This document shows positions 21,693 through 32,580 of a stretch of 64,000 nt of DNA, in pieces. How positions within the stretch are numbered: the first letter of the stretch is position 1; each line of letters begins with the position of its first letter. The notes below the pieces were generated by a model. The model was not told the origin of the DNA, did not search any database, and worked only from the letters and a program-made list of their open reading frames with translations. The position numbers and the translations under genes were made by a program. Source of the stretch: Primulina eburnea (taxonomy: Eukaryota; Streptophyta; Magnoliopsida; Lamiales; Gesneriaceae); contig NC_133101.1 of assembly GCF_022965805.1 (NCBI RefSeq), positions 8,262,569 through 8,326,568 on the forward strand, read 5' to 3'.

Positions 21693-24306
21693 GGAGGGGT
21701 GTCAAAATCAGACACGACCCACAAACCTGATACAGTTCAACTCGAAAAAAATCAGGTTTTGGGTTTGGGTTTTTTCGGGTTTGGGTCAGATCGGGTTGGA
21801 CCCGATAGTTGATCGGGAAAAAATGATCGGGTTGGGTTCTAGTTGACCCGAAAGTTTTAAATTTTTTTTAAAAAATACTTACTAAAGATTGCTTATATTT
21901 TTATATATTGTATGTTTGAAAAAAAAATTTATTGTATATTTATATCATAAATTTTCATAATTTATTATTTATTTTGAACATTTTTTTAATAATTGTTTAT
22001 TTGATTTAGTAAATATATTTTATTTTTCAACAATTAGATTTTCAAATTTAAATAATATATAATGTAATGCCCGAGATTTAATTACTATAATCAGATGTTG
22101 ATTAATTGAAATGATTAAGGTTATACGAACTTGAATGAGGAAGCCGGGCGTCGTTTCATTGTGAGCCAAGAATTTGGACAGAACCTCTGGCGCCCGAGCG
22201 GTAGAAAAGAACCGTCCGAGTGCCAATGAATCACCAGAAGAGATTCGGACAGAACTTGTGGCACCCGAGCGGTAGAAAGTTACCGCCCGAGCGCCAATGG
22301 ATAACAAGCTAACATCCGGACAGAAAGTGCCGCGCCCGAGCGGTACTTTCTTACCGCCCGAGCGCGAGACGTGGAATAGGTGAGATGAGACACTTGCCTT
22401 CTTGCATGCATCGTATATGTGTGTATATATATATATGTGTGTGCTTTGAAAATTCCTCAGAAACAAAAGTAAAGAATCGTAGTGAAAATCTTCTGGAGAA
22501 AGAGTGAAAAATCCTTACGTCTTTTGTGAGAAATCCGCCCTTTTGATTTTGAATCCAACTTCATTACTGAGTTCCTATCGACGCAGGCTACAACTGGACG
22601 TAAGTTTTGTTACGTTTAGACATGATTCGAAATTATGATATTGTCAGAATTGAATATGAATCAGATATGATGTTTCTGCTATAGTAGACATTGTATAATT
22701 GAAGCCAGATTAAAGAACAGATTGTTTCTGTAATTGTTATGATTTTTGGAGTTGATTTGACTGAGATTCGATATCAGATTTGTGTTATCATTGAGATTAT
22801 GAGTTATACCGGTATTGATTATGAATTCTGGTATTATATCTGTGATGTTCAGATTGACGGGATTATTCAGATTGTATTGTTATGCCGTCGAAACATCAGT
22901 TGATTTAGATTGATCAGACTTGATATTGATTGAGATTGCATTGTTAGGTCATTGACATTGATCAGATTATGTATTGAGTTGAGTATTAATCAGAACAGAT
23001 TCTGAGCTGAGATATATACTGATATTGTATCTATGTGATTGTCATTGCCAGATTGGGTATGGACAGATCAGAATGCATGACTTCGTCTTCGTCAGACCGA
23101 GAAGACAAAGGTATAAATAAATGTTGATTCGGGATTGCACAACTCGAGTTAGGTTTGACTTGAGTTTCCCTAAATCACATACTGTGTTTTATTGCATTGA
23201 TATTTGCAGATATCAAATGATATGTTTAGTCTATCGATTGATAGCAGAGCCAGAGTTTGAGTCTAGGACAGATCAGCCTAGCTAGAGCAGAACCGCCAAG
23301 TCTTGGACAGAACTGCTAAGACCCTAGACTTGTGATATATCGATGAGCTTAGATGTAAATCGACGTCTATTGTAGACATTCGATATAGCATGCCCAAGTC
23401 TAAGTCTTTGTCAGAACTGCTCAGACCCTAGACTTACGGTGTATCGATGAGCTTAGATGTAGATCGACGTCTATTGTAGACACTCGATACAGCATACCAA
23501 AAGTCTAACTTAGATTGGGATCCCTAGTTTAGAATGAGAGATGAGTCGAGTCTTAGATATTGAGACTAGAGTTTGATTTACAGATCCGTATTAATTTATG
23601 TTTCGTAGATTACGATTCATGTTTTATTTACAGACTGATATTGATACATGTTGTTTGATTATGCTACATGTGATAAGATATAATTCATATTTTTATGTTT
23701 TATATGATTGCATGTATACATTGTTTATACTGGGATATTTATATCTCACCGGAGTTATCCGGCTGTTGTCTTGTTTTGTATGTGTGCATGACAACAGGTG
23801 GGGCATGATCAGGGTCCAGAAGATGAGGAGAGATCGAGATTAGAGTGGTGATCACGGACTTGGATATAGATATGTTTTATTACTTGATTGTAAAAGTTAA
23901 ACCTAGTTTTAGATTAGATGCATGTTATACAAGATTTGTATTATTATACTAGTTTGTATAATAGATTGATTTCATTACCTTCCGCATTTTAAAAGAAAAA
24001 TTTTTAGACCCTGTTTATCTTAACTGATAATTAAACCCCAAAGATGATTAAGAAGATGATTAGTATATAATAGATATTTTATTATTATGTGTTTAAATTA
24101 AAATATTAGTATTAATTTTTTTTTGAATTTTATTTAATTTTCTTTAAAAATTTATAAAATATTCAAAATCAGGTTATACGGGTTTATCGGATTGATTCTG
24201 ATTCAAGTTCGGGTTGAGAGTTTTCGGGTTGACTCGGTTCGGGTTGAGCAATTTTTGAATAGTACTATTGCTCAATCCGACCCAACCCACTCGAATTGAC
24301 ACCCTT
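21693..24306 (+). mobile_element. hAT-like non-autonomous element split by a solo LTR
   Basis: The ends are GGGGTGTCAAAA at 21696 and, inverted, AATTGACACCCTT ending at 24306. Subterminal DNA on both sides is packed with GGGTTGGGT/GGGTTTGGG and CGACCCAACCC words, typical of degenerate plant hAT MITEs. The flanks AGTTATAA (21685-21692) and AGTCATAA (24307-24314) match at 7 of 8 bases, a plausible 8-bp target duplication. No transposase is present. About 2 kb of its length is a later solo LTR (22063-24065). Confidence 0.6.
22063..24065 (+). repeat. Solo LTR related to the Tekay-type LTR at 40132/48010
   Basis: It begins TGTAATGCCC, as do the minus-strand LTRs of the chromovirus at 40132-49887. 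It shares further blocks with them, such as TTTCCCTAAATCACATACT and AGACCCTGTTT near the 3' end. No internal region or second LTR adjoins it, so it looks like a solo LTR. TATAA flanks both sides (22058-22062 and 24066-24070), but AT-rich sequence makes this weak. Its extreme 3' end differs from the full LTRs. It carries CGCCCGAGCGGT/ACCGCCCGAGCGC repeats (about 22188-22368) and a ~104-bp tandem duplication (about 23290-23502). Confidence 0.7.
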
Positions 24307-24314
24307 AGTCATAA

Positions 24315-27074
24315 ATCTTTCTAAAAGAATGATTATTTTTTCATCAATACATTAATCTAATGGTTTGTTTGGGTAAATTCATTTCACAACATATTTTAAA
24401 TATTCAAATAATAAGTTTTTGCATACGTATAAAGTCATTTCAAACCATTCATTCAAATATTTGCGAGTCATGTTCGGATGGCTAGATTAGATAAACGATG
24501 ATGTGCAAAATTAGGGAAAGTTGATGTTCACTTGAACCTAATATTTAAGGAAATTGGGAATTTATATCTTTTTTTTTTTTGCAGCATAAAATTGTATCCA
24601 CTTGTTGCTTTCGGTGGAGCTCACTTTAAGTTTTGAAGTAGAATGGATTTTTTGAGTGACGGGTCCGACTACAATTTTGTTCGGAATCAAACAACCAAAA
24701 TTGACTTCAATAATTGATGTTAGTTGGATAACTATAAAACTAATCTCTAAGCAAAGTGCTGATTGATTTTCCCCTATAAAAAGCCAAATGCATATTACTA
24801 CTGGTTTTTGTTGACTATTGGCATCCAAATGCACTTGTGAAAATCATTATTATTATTTAAAAAACTAGTATCGAATAATATAAAATGAAAAAAAATAATT
24901 CAAGTTCGAATAATTGGATTTGAGCGTGACTAAAAATATTATTCACCGTATTGGAGGAAGGATAATATTATACACTTTGTTTTTTATAATTCATTTGGTT
25001 TATATTTAAATGAGGATCAAAATATAATTATAAGAAATAGTGATAGATAAATTAAAAAAATTTAAAAATTAAAAAATGACCTCAATAAGAACTGAACATA
25101 TAACCTAAACCACAAGAAACAATGTTTATATCCGCTGAACTACATATAACTTGCATTAAAATTTTAACATTTGATTAATATATATAATTATTAAAACAGA
25201 CAATGACATCAAATTTAGTTAATCTAAGTGTTTCAAACTTAATAAAATAGTATAGATTATTATTCTATCAAATTAAATGTTATATTCATTTATCATTTCA
25301 TATCATATTTTAAGTTGTGTCGGTCGAATTCAAGTCAATTTTTTTTGGATTTAGATTGTTACAGAACCGTTAATCACGAAAAACCCGCGACGACCACCTC
25401 AAGTCAATCGAACAAGATCACTCCTAGATTTTTATAGAATCTTGTCAATTTATTTGTTCCGTGGTGTTAATTTTATAAAAATAAACGTTCTCTTAAATTA
25501 TTTGCATGAATATTAATTATAAATTAATAGTCCTTATCTTAGCAATCATGCTGTGTTACTGTGAAACGAGCACTAAAAAAAACTAAGATGGAGCAATAGG
25601 AAACGAGCACGTATATGTAGACCAAACGACAGTATGGGACATGCAGTTAGAAGGAAGTCAACTCAATTTCATGTTTCTACGAACTTCTATAGGCCAAATA
25701 GGCCAAATTGGAATTTTGGCTTGCGCGTGATAATAATTTTTTAAAAAAAAAAAACTGAAAATTTAAAATTATTGCTATAATAAATTATTTGAAATGTTGC
25801 TATGATATAAAAATTTATAATAATGCACGTTACACAATATTGTTAAATATGAATGGATGAACAATTGTATTTGGATGGAAAGATTCAATTTAAATATGAA
25901 TTGATAAACGATTGTATTTGGATGGAAAGATTCGGTTTAAATAAACATTTAAAAACAGGATATGAGATGATTCAATATGATATTAAAGATTTAAAATTTG
26001 TTGTATATGAATTTATTCAAACAAATCATTGTCTTGAATTAAAATCCATTAATGTAAATTACATGACTCAATGATTTTTACTAAAAGTTATAATAGATGC
26101 TAACTCTCAATTCAAATATTTAAAACTGTACAATAACTCAAACACCACGTTTGATTTTGTGTACTCAACAGAGAGAATTATTGTACCCAACAAACTCTCT
26201 CTCAATAGTTGCATTTCTTTCAATCAATGAAAATCGAATTCGTGAGTCGTGACCTTGGCTCTGATATCAATTCTAGGATCGAGCGCTTGTCGTTTTACCA
26301 AAAATATAACTGGTGGTAACGACGCAACTCGAATATTTTAAATCATAATATAACTCAAGTATTATGTTTCGATTATTATATCCAACATAGACAATTATTG
26401 CATGCAACACGAATAAAATCCGAAAATCAGCCAACCGAGTCTTTTGTCACGAACGATTTCGTGGGAATACCAAACGTGCCCTTCTTCAGGTTGTTATATT
26501 GGAGACCTATTTTCTCCCAAAAAAATGAAGTGAGGGTAATGCACTTTTATTTATTTTATTAAGATGAAATAAGTCTTTTAGGCAGGCAAAAATATTTGGT
26601 TTGTGGGGTGGAATGAGCTCAAATGAATTACACGTACTTGTAGCTAAATGTGCAAAAGTAAAGGAATAGATGATAGGTGTGGTATGAAGAGAGCACCACA
26701 AACTAAGTGGTGGGAGCTTTCGATGTGCCATTCACGAGCAAATTATGTGCTAAATTTGAAAATGATAGTGTTTTTAAAGTTAATTGTTGTTAGATAATGG
26801 AAATTTGCATCAATATCAAGTAAATTTTTATGTATTCATATTATATAATCTAATCGAAATTAACTTAAACAACGTTTTTCTGTACTATATTATAAAACAT
26901 TTTATCTGAGAATAATCATTTGGTATGTTCGATCATATATAAATTTTTTTCCCCAAATTTCATCATAACATATTTATTATGTATATTCACGGAAATTTTA
27001 GAATTTCTCGCTAATTTTTTTTATCAGCTAACTTCTATACATAGAAACATGAATATTATAAATTTTAGAAGGTA
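24315..27074. other. Intergenic DNA with repeat debris
   Basis: No gene seen. It contains the inverted copy of the 1590-1860 repeat (24940-25210, minus) and a short imperfect duplication of ATTGTATTTGGATGGAAAGA (about 25863-25945). At 26260-26272, GGCTCTGATATCA resembles the complement of an initiator-Met primer site with one change. That may mark a decayed minus-strand retrotransposon. Confidence 0.4.
24940..25210 (-). repeat. Dispersed AT-rich repeat, copy 2
   Basis: Reverse-complement match to 1590-1860 (see that entry). The copies are about 23 kb apart in inverted orientation. Confidence 0.45.
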
Positions 27075-27251
27075 AAAACTTGTGTGAGATGGTCTCACGG
27101 GTCGTATTTGTGAGACGGATCTCTTATTTTGGTCACCATGAAAAAATATTACTTTTTATGTTAAGAGTATTACTTTTTTATTGTGAATATGAGTAAGGTT
27201 GACCCGTTCACATATTATGATCCGTGAGACGGTCTCACATGAGACACACTC
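27075..27251 (+). mobile_element. Palindrome-ended MITE, copy b
   Basis: AAAACTTGTGTGAGATGGTCTCAC at the left and GTGAGACGGTCTCACATGAGAC at the right, with the family's AGTATTACTTTTT-type words inside. Confidence 0.75.
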
Positions 27252-28409
27252 AATTTAGAATTTCTCGCCATTTTTTTTTATCAGCTAACTTCTATAGATA
27301 GAAATGTTTCTTTAATTATACTTATTTATCTATCATTTAGAAGATCATAAACACATCGAGCATGTAAAAATTACTATTCTGTAAAAAAAATAATGACTAA
27401 ACCAATTATTTTAAAAAATTAAAATTTATCATATATAATCAATAGTTAATAATTATATGTATTATATTATACACTGTGGTGATCCGGTCCAAAGGGCCGG
27501 ATGAATTTAGTCCTTGTTTGTTCTTGTTCTATGAAGATATTTTTTAAATCACTCAAATAAAAACAAAACTATCCAATTTTTTTTTCTCTTCCTGAAATAT
27601 ATTATAATATAACTCAAACTTGAACATACTATTTAAAAAAAAAAATAAGGTGAGAAAAAATAGCAAACATTCTGGTATACTGCACTTATCATATCGCAAA
27701 ACACCGTACATACTGAAATTAATGGTATACCGTAAATTTCGGCATTGTATGATACAATATCTAACTTTTTGGTTCCGATACCAGTGTGATATGCAAAAAA
27801 TGTTGGTATTTCATTATGAAAAAAATCATATATTTTAAAAATTATAATATAATGTCAATTTTAGTATCGATACAACATTCAAAAATTTCGATGTTTCGAT
27901 ATGATATTCAAAAAAATTCAATATTTCGATGTAAATAACACCATTTTTTTTTAAAATTTTGATATAGACGATACAAAATTTATGTTGTACCGAAATTTCA
28001 ATATAATATCAATACTCATTTTGAGTTTCAAAATTTTCAGTATGATATACGGTATTGTATTATTTAGAAAATCCAATGTACCGCACCGAATCAAGCCTGG
28101 TCCTAACTTTTATACATCGACCAACATTATCGTTAATTTAACCAAAATTTTCTTCTTCTTCTTAAAAAACACTTTACTATTAAATTATATATTGTAACTA
28201 TAAAAAAGAGTGTTTTAAATCTTCAAAGTATCTTATCCAAAACCAAAAAAAAAATTATCGCATAATATTCACCACAAGTCTTTATCTTAAACAAAACCGA
28301 ATAATCCCGCAGTGAATCACATTAATCACACCAAATATTTGAAAATCTGTGATTGAGATTGATTTGAGCTACATGAAGCTAACCACTGGAATTTTCTATC
28401 GTCCAACCA

Positions 28410-28448
<39 letters not shown>

Positions 28449-29160
28449 GATTTAACTAGTAATATTTGAGCAACTTTTGTGATTTTAAACAATTTTTATG
28501 CCGTCGAATTTCAATTTTAACATGTTATTTTTATTTTCTTTTCGACTTTAGTTATTTTTTCGACATATTATCGATATTACAGAACCGCGACACTATGTGA
28601 CGCTCTCATTTTCGATTAAAAAAATTAAAATTAAGAAATATTAAATTAAAACTGAAAATCCGAGAACATGAATTATTAAAACAAACGAACATTGTACAAT
28701 TTTCTGAAAGTACAAGCAACGGGCAAGTTTGCGAAAGATGGGAGCATGAAACAAGTGACACATGCACGCAACAAGCTTTGGCTTCCCAAACACTCGCGGA
28801 GCCTTAGTTGGGCACGAGTCTTAAAATATATGCCAAATTTTTGGACACGTCATTCTAAAATTCAATGCGAGCCCATTCCTTTTCGCCAACAAATATGTCA
28901 AAACACACAACTTGTTTCTGTCACTTCTCGATATAATGCTTCTCCAAGGTTCTGAATATGGTCACATTTATTATAATCTAAATGTGCAAACATTTCATAA
29001 TTTATAGATTGCATTGTTTGATGTCACTTCAATTTTGGAAGATTGTGATGTAAAAAAATGTATAATTATATGTTAAAATGATAGGACAACATCCTTTTGA
29101 AACGTCATGAATTTAGGTTATATTTCAACTCCAAATCCAAACCCAAACCCAAATTCTAAT
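27252..29160. other. Intergenic DNA with degenerate repeats
   Basis: No gene seen. About 27670-28095 is dense in GGTATACCG / CGGTATTG / TTTCGGTA-type words, the usual interior of decayed non-autonomous hAT elements. A (TTA)n microsatellite lies at about 28410-28448. Confidence 0.45.
28410..28448 (+). repeat. (TTA)n microsatellite
   Basis: About 13 uninterrupted TTA units. Confidence 0.95.
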
Positions 29161-29341
29161 GAGTAAGTCTCTTGTGAGATGGTCTCACGAATCTTTATCT
29201 ATGAGACGAGTCAATCTTACCGATATTCACAATAAAAAGTAATACTCTTAGTATAAAAAGTAATACTTTTTCATGGATGATCCAAAAAAGATATACGTCT
29301 CACAAAATACGACCCGTGAGATCATCTCACACAAGTTTTTG
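29161..29341 (-). mobile_element. Palindrome-ended MITE, copy c
   Basis: Same family as copies a and g. It has GTGAGATGGTCTCAC and GTGAGATCATCTCAC near its ends and is more diverged. It lies 520 bp downstream of the hydroxylase stop codon. Confidence 0.75.
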
Positions 29342-29478
29342 TTAATCCAAATATATCGTATTTACTCAATTTTTCTATGAGATTCGTTTTTTTTAGATCG
29401 AATTTGAAATTCATGACTAATATATATCGTCTTCAAATCGATCCAAAGATACCATCAAAAATATATATCTAAACAAGA

Positions 29479-29659
29479 CAAAAACTTGTGTGAGACGGTC
29501 TCACGGATCGTATTCGTGAGACAGATCTTTTATTTGGGTCATCTATGAAAAAATATTAATTTTTATGCTAAAAGTATTACTTTCTATTGTGAATATGGGT
29601 AGGGTTGACCCATCTCACAGATTAAGATTCGTGAGACGGTCTCACATGAGACCCACTCA
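29479..29659 (+). mobile_element. Palindrome-ended MITE, copy d
   Basis: Inverted relative to copy c, only 137 bp away, so a transcript through both could fold on itself. It lies 200 bp downstream of the hydroxylase stop codon, possibly in or near the 3' flank. Confidence 0.78.
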
Positions 29660-29858
29660 TCTAAGAAATTTAATATCTTGTACAACTTTTATTCGCTAAG
29701 AGAAGATCCTTTTATGGATTGTTTGTTTAATGAAAATTTGACAAATCAAAATGCTCACACTTTCAAATAAGGATCTTACATCACAATATCCCGCCTGTAT
29801 TGAACAAAACATTTCAATTTACAGCAACATCTATAACTTTTTCCAAAAACAAAATTTG

Positions 29859-31925
29859 TCACAAACTCTTGGATAATCTAATTCTCCGGTTGATTTCCTT
29901 CTCTAACTCTTCAAGCCCTCCTACCTCTTCAAGCTCCTACACCCAAAAACAAAAGAATTAAACCATTAAATCACAATAAAAAAAAGTAATAATTTAAATA
30001 AAATTGAAACCGAGAAAATAAATTAAGGTAACAACAACCTTGGGTCCGAGGAAGAGCCCATACGGGACCCCGTTGAACTTCTCCGAATGATGTAGCTGAA
30101 TTAATCACAACCATTCAAAACCAAAAAAGATCTCAGCGGGTCGACGCAAACATCACACACACACACACACAAGGTGAACATAGAACGACAAGAAAAATAC
30201 TTCTCGTGTAATATTTGCTTATCGAATATAAGATATTTTTTTACCTAATAATACATTTTACAATTTACACACGAGAATATACATAGTATATTTCGTGTGT
30301 TTAAATAAATATATACCTGATGGGCAGAAGCTACTCTCCTAAAATAAGGCACATTTGCGATGGGCCCCACAGGAAATCTCTTGTGGACGAGACCATCGTG
30401 GACGAACATGTAAGCAATCCCAAACATGGTTATCCCAAGACCCTGCACACAATCAGCGCCGTTTTTTTTTACTTCAGAAGGGAAAAAAGATGGCAATTTT
30501 CAGTTATAAACTTTTCCATTGAAAAAGCTGAGGCAATGTGAATTCGCTCGTGCATACCAAATAGCCACTACTTTTAATCCCGGCCATCTAACTAGGACCA
30601 AATCCCCAGAAAAAAAATGACATTTTTTTTAATAGGGGTTAGATTTCGTCCCAAAGATGAAACCTTGATGTTATAACCAATTAAAGAAAATTAAAAGAGT
30701 ATGTATTATACTCACAGCGCCAAAACAGAGGCCAGGAATTAGGCCTTTGTTGAAGAACCCATACGCCATCAGGGCAATGGCCGGAACAGCGTTAATGATA
30801 GCAAACACGTCATTGAGCTCGAATGGCCCTTCTCTCGGTTTATGGTGAGACTGAAATTAACACCACAAACAAAAGAGCAGATTTTAGTTTCAAAAAACTC
30901 AGAAATGTTGTCAAGTCGGAGAGACATAAACCTCTTCTTTCACACCACTTCCCACGGTTGTAATAAAAAAAACCCAAAAAACATCATTTTAATATAAAAA
31001 TACATTATAAAAAAAGATCCCTTTAGGCTAATTCTATAATTTTGAAGGAAAACAAAAAATTTTAAATTTTATGTTTTGAAATTTTATTATAATCTAACCT
31101 CGTGCATGTGCCACAATGAAGCATGCCACAAGGCTTCATGTGCCCATCTTGCCCAGAACTCCATTCCAACCTAAATTCAATTTTAACATAAAAAAATTAC
31201 TTATCACTTAAAAATAAAGTATACATTAAAAAGTTAGCAAAATTACATTTTTTTAGACAACAAATTGAAATGGAACTTACAGCGGCCCCAAAAGAGAGAG
31301 CAAATGTACCAAACATTTCGGTGTAAGGTACCTCTCCACCCTGCAGCAAGAAGGGGAAAAAAGTTGCCCGCATTATAATTTTCGTTTTTTTATTGAAATA
31401 ACTTTGATGTATAGTTTTCTTTCTTTCTTGAGATGGAGATCCAAAGTTGAGTCATCGTTTTGAAAATTTGGTGTCAGTTGAATTTTTAGATGAATTGATG
31501 GAGTTGGATTTTACCTCCATTTGCCAAGCGAATCTGTAGTAAACAGCCATCACCGCCATTGAAGTGATTCCCAAACTGGACATAACCGCCGCAACCAGAT
31601 AAGTGAACCTCTCCGACCTCTTCCTCGCCATTTTCTCCGCCACCCACCGGGCGGATATTTCCTTCTCACGCTCTTCTCCGCTCTCCTCGGTCGAATCATC
31701 CTCGAAGCTGCCCACTAATCCCTCCGCCGCCAATTTCTCCTCCTCCACCACGAAGCAAACCGTCAAATCGGGCTTCTTGCTCCGCTTGAACCTTGAAATC
31801 CTGCGAAATTGCTGGAGAGGGGAAAAGATTAAATTGGGTGTGGTGGTTGAGGTGGAGGGGAGTGGGGTGTGCTTGAAATGGACTACGGTTCTGTAGCTGG
31901 TGAAAAGGGACATTCCGGCGGCCAT
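29859..31925 (-). CDS. BCH: Beta-carotene 3-hydroxylase, chloroplastic (non-haem di-iron), 7 exons, 312 aa
   Basis: Exons (minus order): 31925-31515, 31340-31281, 31170-31099, 30850-30716, 30442-30317, 30095-30039, 29936-29859. All introns are GT-AG and phase 0, and the exons sum to 313 codons with stop. The enzyme hydroxylates beta-carotene rings to beta-cryptoxanthin and zeaxanthin in plastid membranes, using ferredoxin-supplied electrons. The four histidine clusters that ligate iron are complete: H168-x4-H173, H180-x2-HH184, H241-x4-H246, H267-x2-HH271. Exon 1 encodes a Ser/Thr/Arg-rich transit peptide (MAAGMSLFTS...) and YTYLVAAVMSS-like first membrane segment. Further hydrophobic segments lie in exons 2, 4 and 5. 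I chose ATG 31923-31925 because an in-frame upstream extension is unlike the family and follows the TATA box. Length and intron pattern match plant CHYB/BCH genes. No lesion is seen; which paralogue it is cannot be told. Confidence 0.95.
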
Positions 31926-32070
31926 GGGCGGAGGTTCCGGCAAGGTGGCGGAGGATTTTCGAGGGGTTTTTAGAGAGTGTTTTACGTGGAGGCTGGATGC
32001 GGGTCGGGTCAAACGGATGTAGACCACTAGTTGGGTATGGATTATGGAATAATGGCTTTCGGGTCCTGGT

Positions 32071-32076
32071 TTTATA
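32071..32076 (-). promoter_or_regulatory. Candidate TATA box of the beta-carotene hydroxylase gene
   Basis: TATAAA on the minus strand, about 146 bp upstream of the start codon. It implies transcription start near 32040 and a 5'UTR of roughly 115 bp. The MULE begins about 240 bp further upstream. Confidence 0.5.
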
Positions 32077-32317
32077 CCGGACACTGGAGGCTTCTGCATG
32101 TGCTGTAAGGATTCTTTGTTTTCTGTTGGACATTTGACGCTTGTCTTACTGAAATTTACCAAAATGCCACTCTGTGACACTTCCGCGTTTATGCCTACAA
32201 TTTACGACCCTTTAATTCGAATCCATATACCCTTCTCAATTACAAGTTAATTTGGTAAAAAAATTATTTACAATTTTAATTTAAAAAATGATGCTCTCAT
32301 TTTCCATATAAATAAAT

Positions 32318-32580
32318 GGGTAATTTGTAGAAAAATACATTTGTCCAAGATTTATTTAAGATTCAGTACCCAACAGTTTTTTTTTTGTATTTTAGTACCT
32401 GACAAAAAACCAACTTAGTTTTTAGTACATATTTCATGCATTTTTACATTTTTACCCTTTTAATTAATAAAAAAGTATATAAATACTTAATTTTGTTGGA
32501 CATCTTCTCTTTCCACTCATCAATCCCGATGCATTTGGATGACATGTATATTTAATTTAAATATTTTTTATTTAAAAAAA
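32318..32580 (+). repeat. MULE left terminal inverted repeat, unique outer part
   Basis: About 263 bp that match the reverse complement of 49893-50072 plus 40060-40131, i.e. the right end split by the chromovirus. It includes the ATGCATTTGGATGACATGT word that recurs inside longer monomers of the array. Confidence 0.88.

Noticed and set aside
22020..22466. 148-codon minus-strand frame over the solo LTR start
   Set aside because: It crosses the LTR boundary and the GC-motif repeats; no homology recognised.
26260..26272. A tRNA gene or active primer site (GGCTCTGATATCA)
   Set aside because: Only the primer-complement word, with one change, is present. There is no cloverleaf and no adjoining LTR with clear ends.
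28692..28955. 87-codon frame beginning MYNFLKVQATGKF
   Set aside because: No family recognised, no flanking gene structure; considered a chance frame.
31926..32180. In-frame upstream extension of the hydroxylase exon 1 to an earlier Met
   Set aside because: The added ~85 residues are unlike the family, cross the TATA candidate and precede a typical MAAG transit-peptide start.
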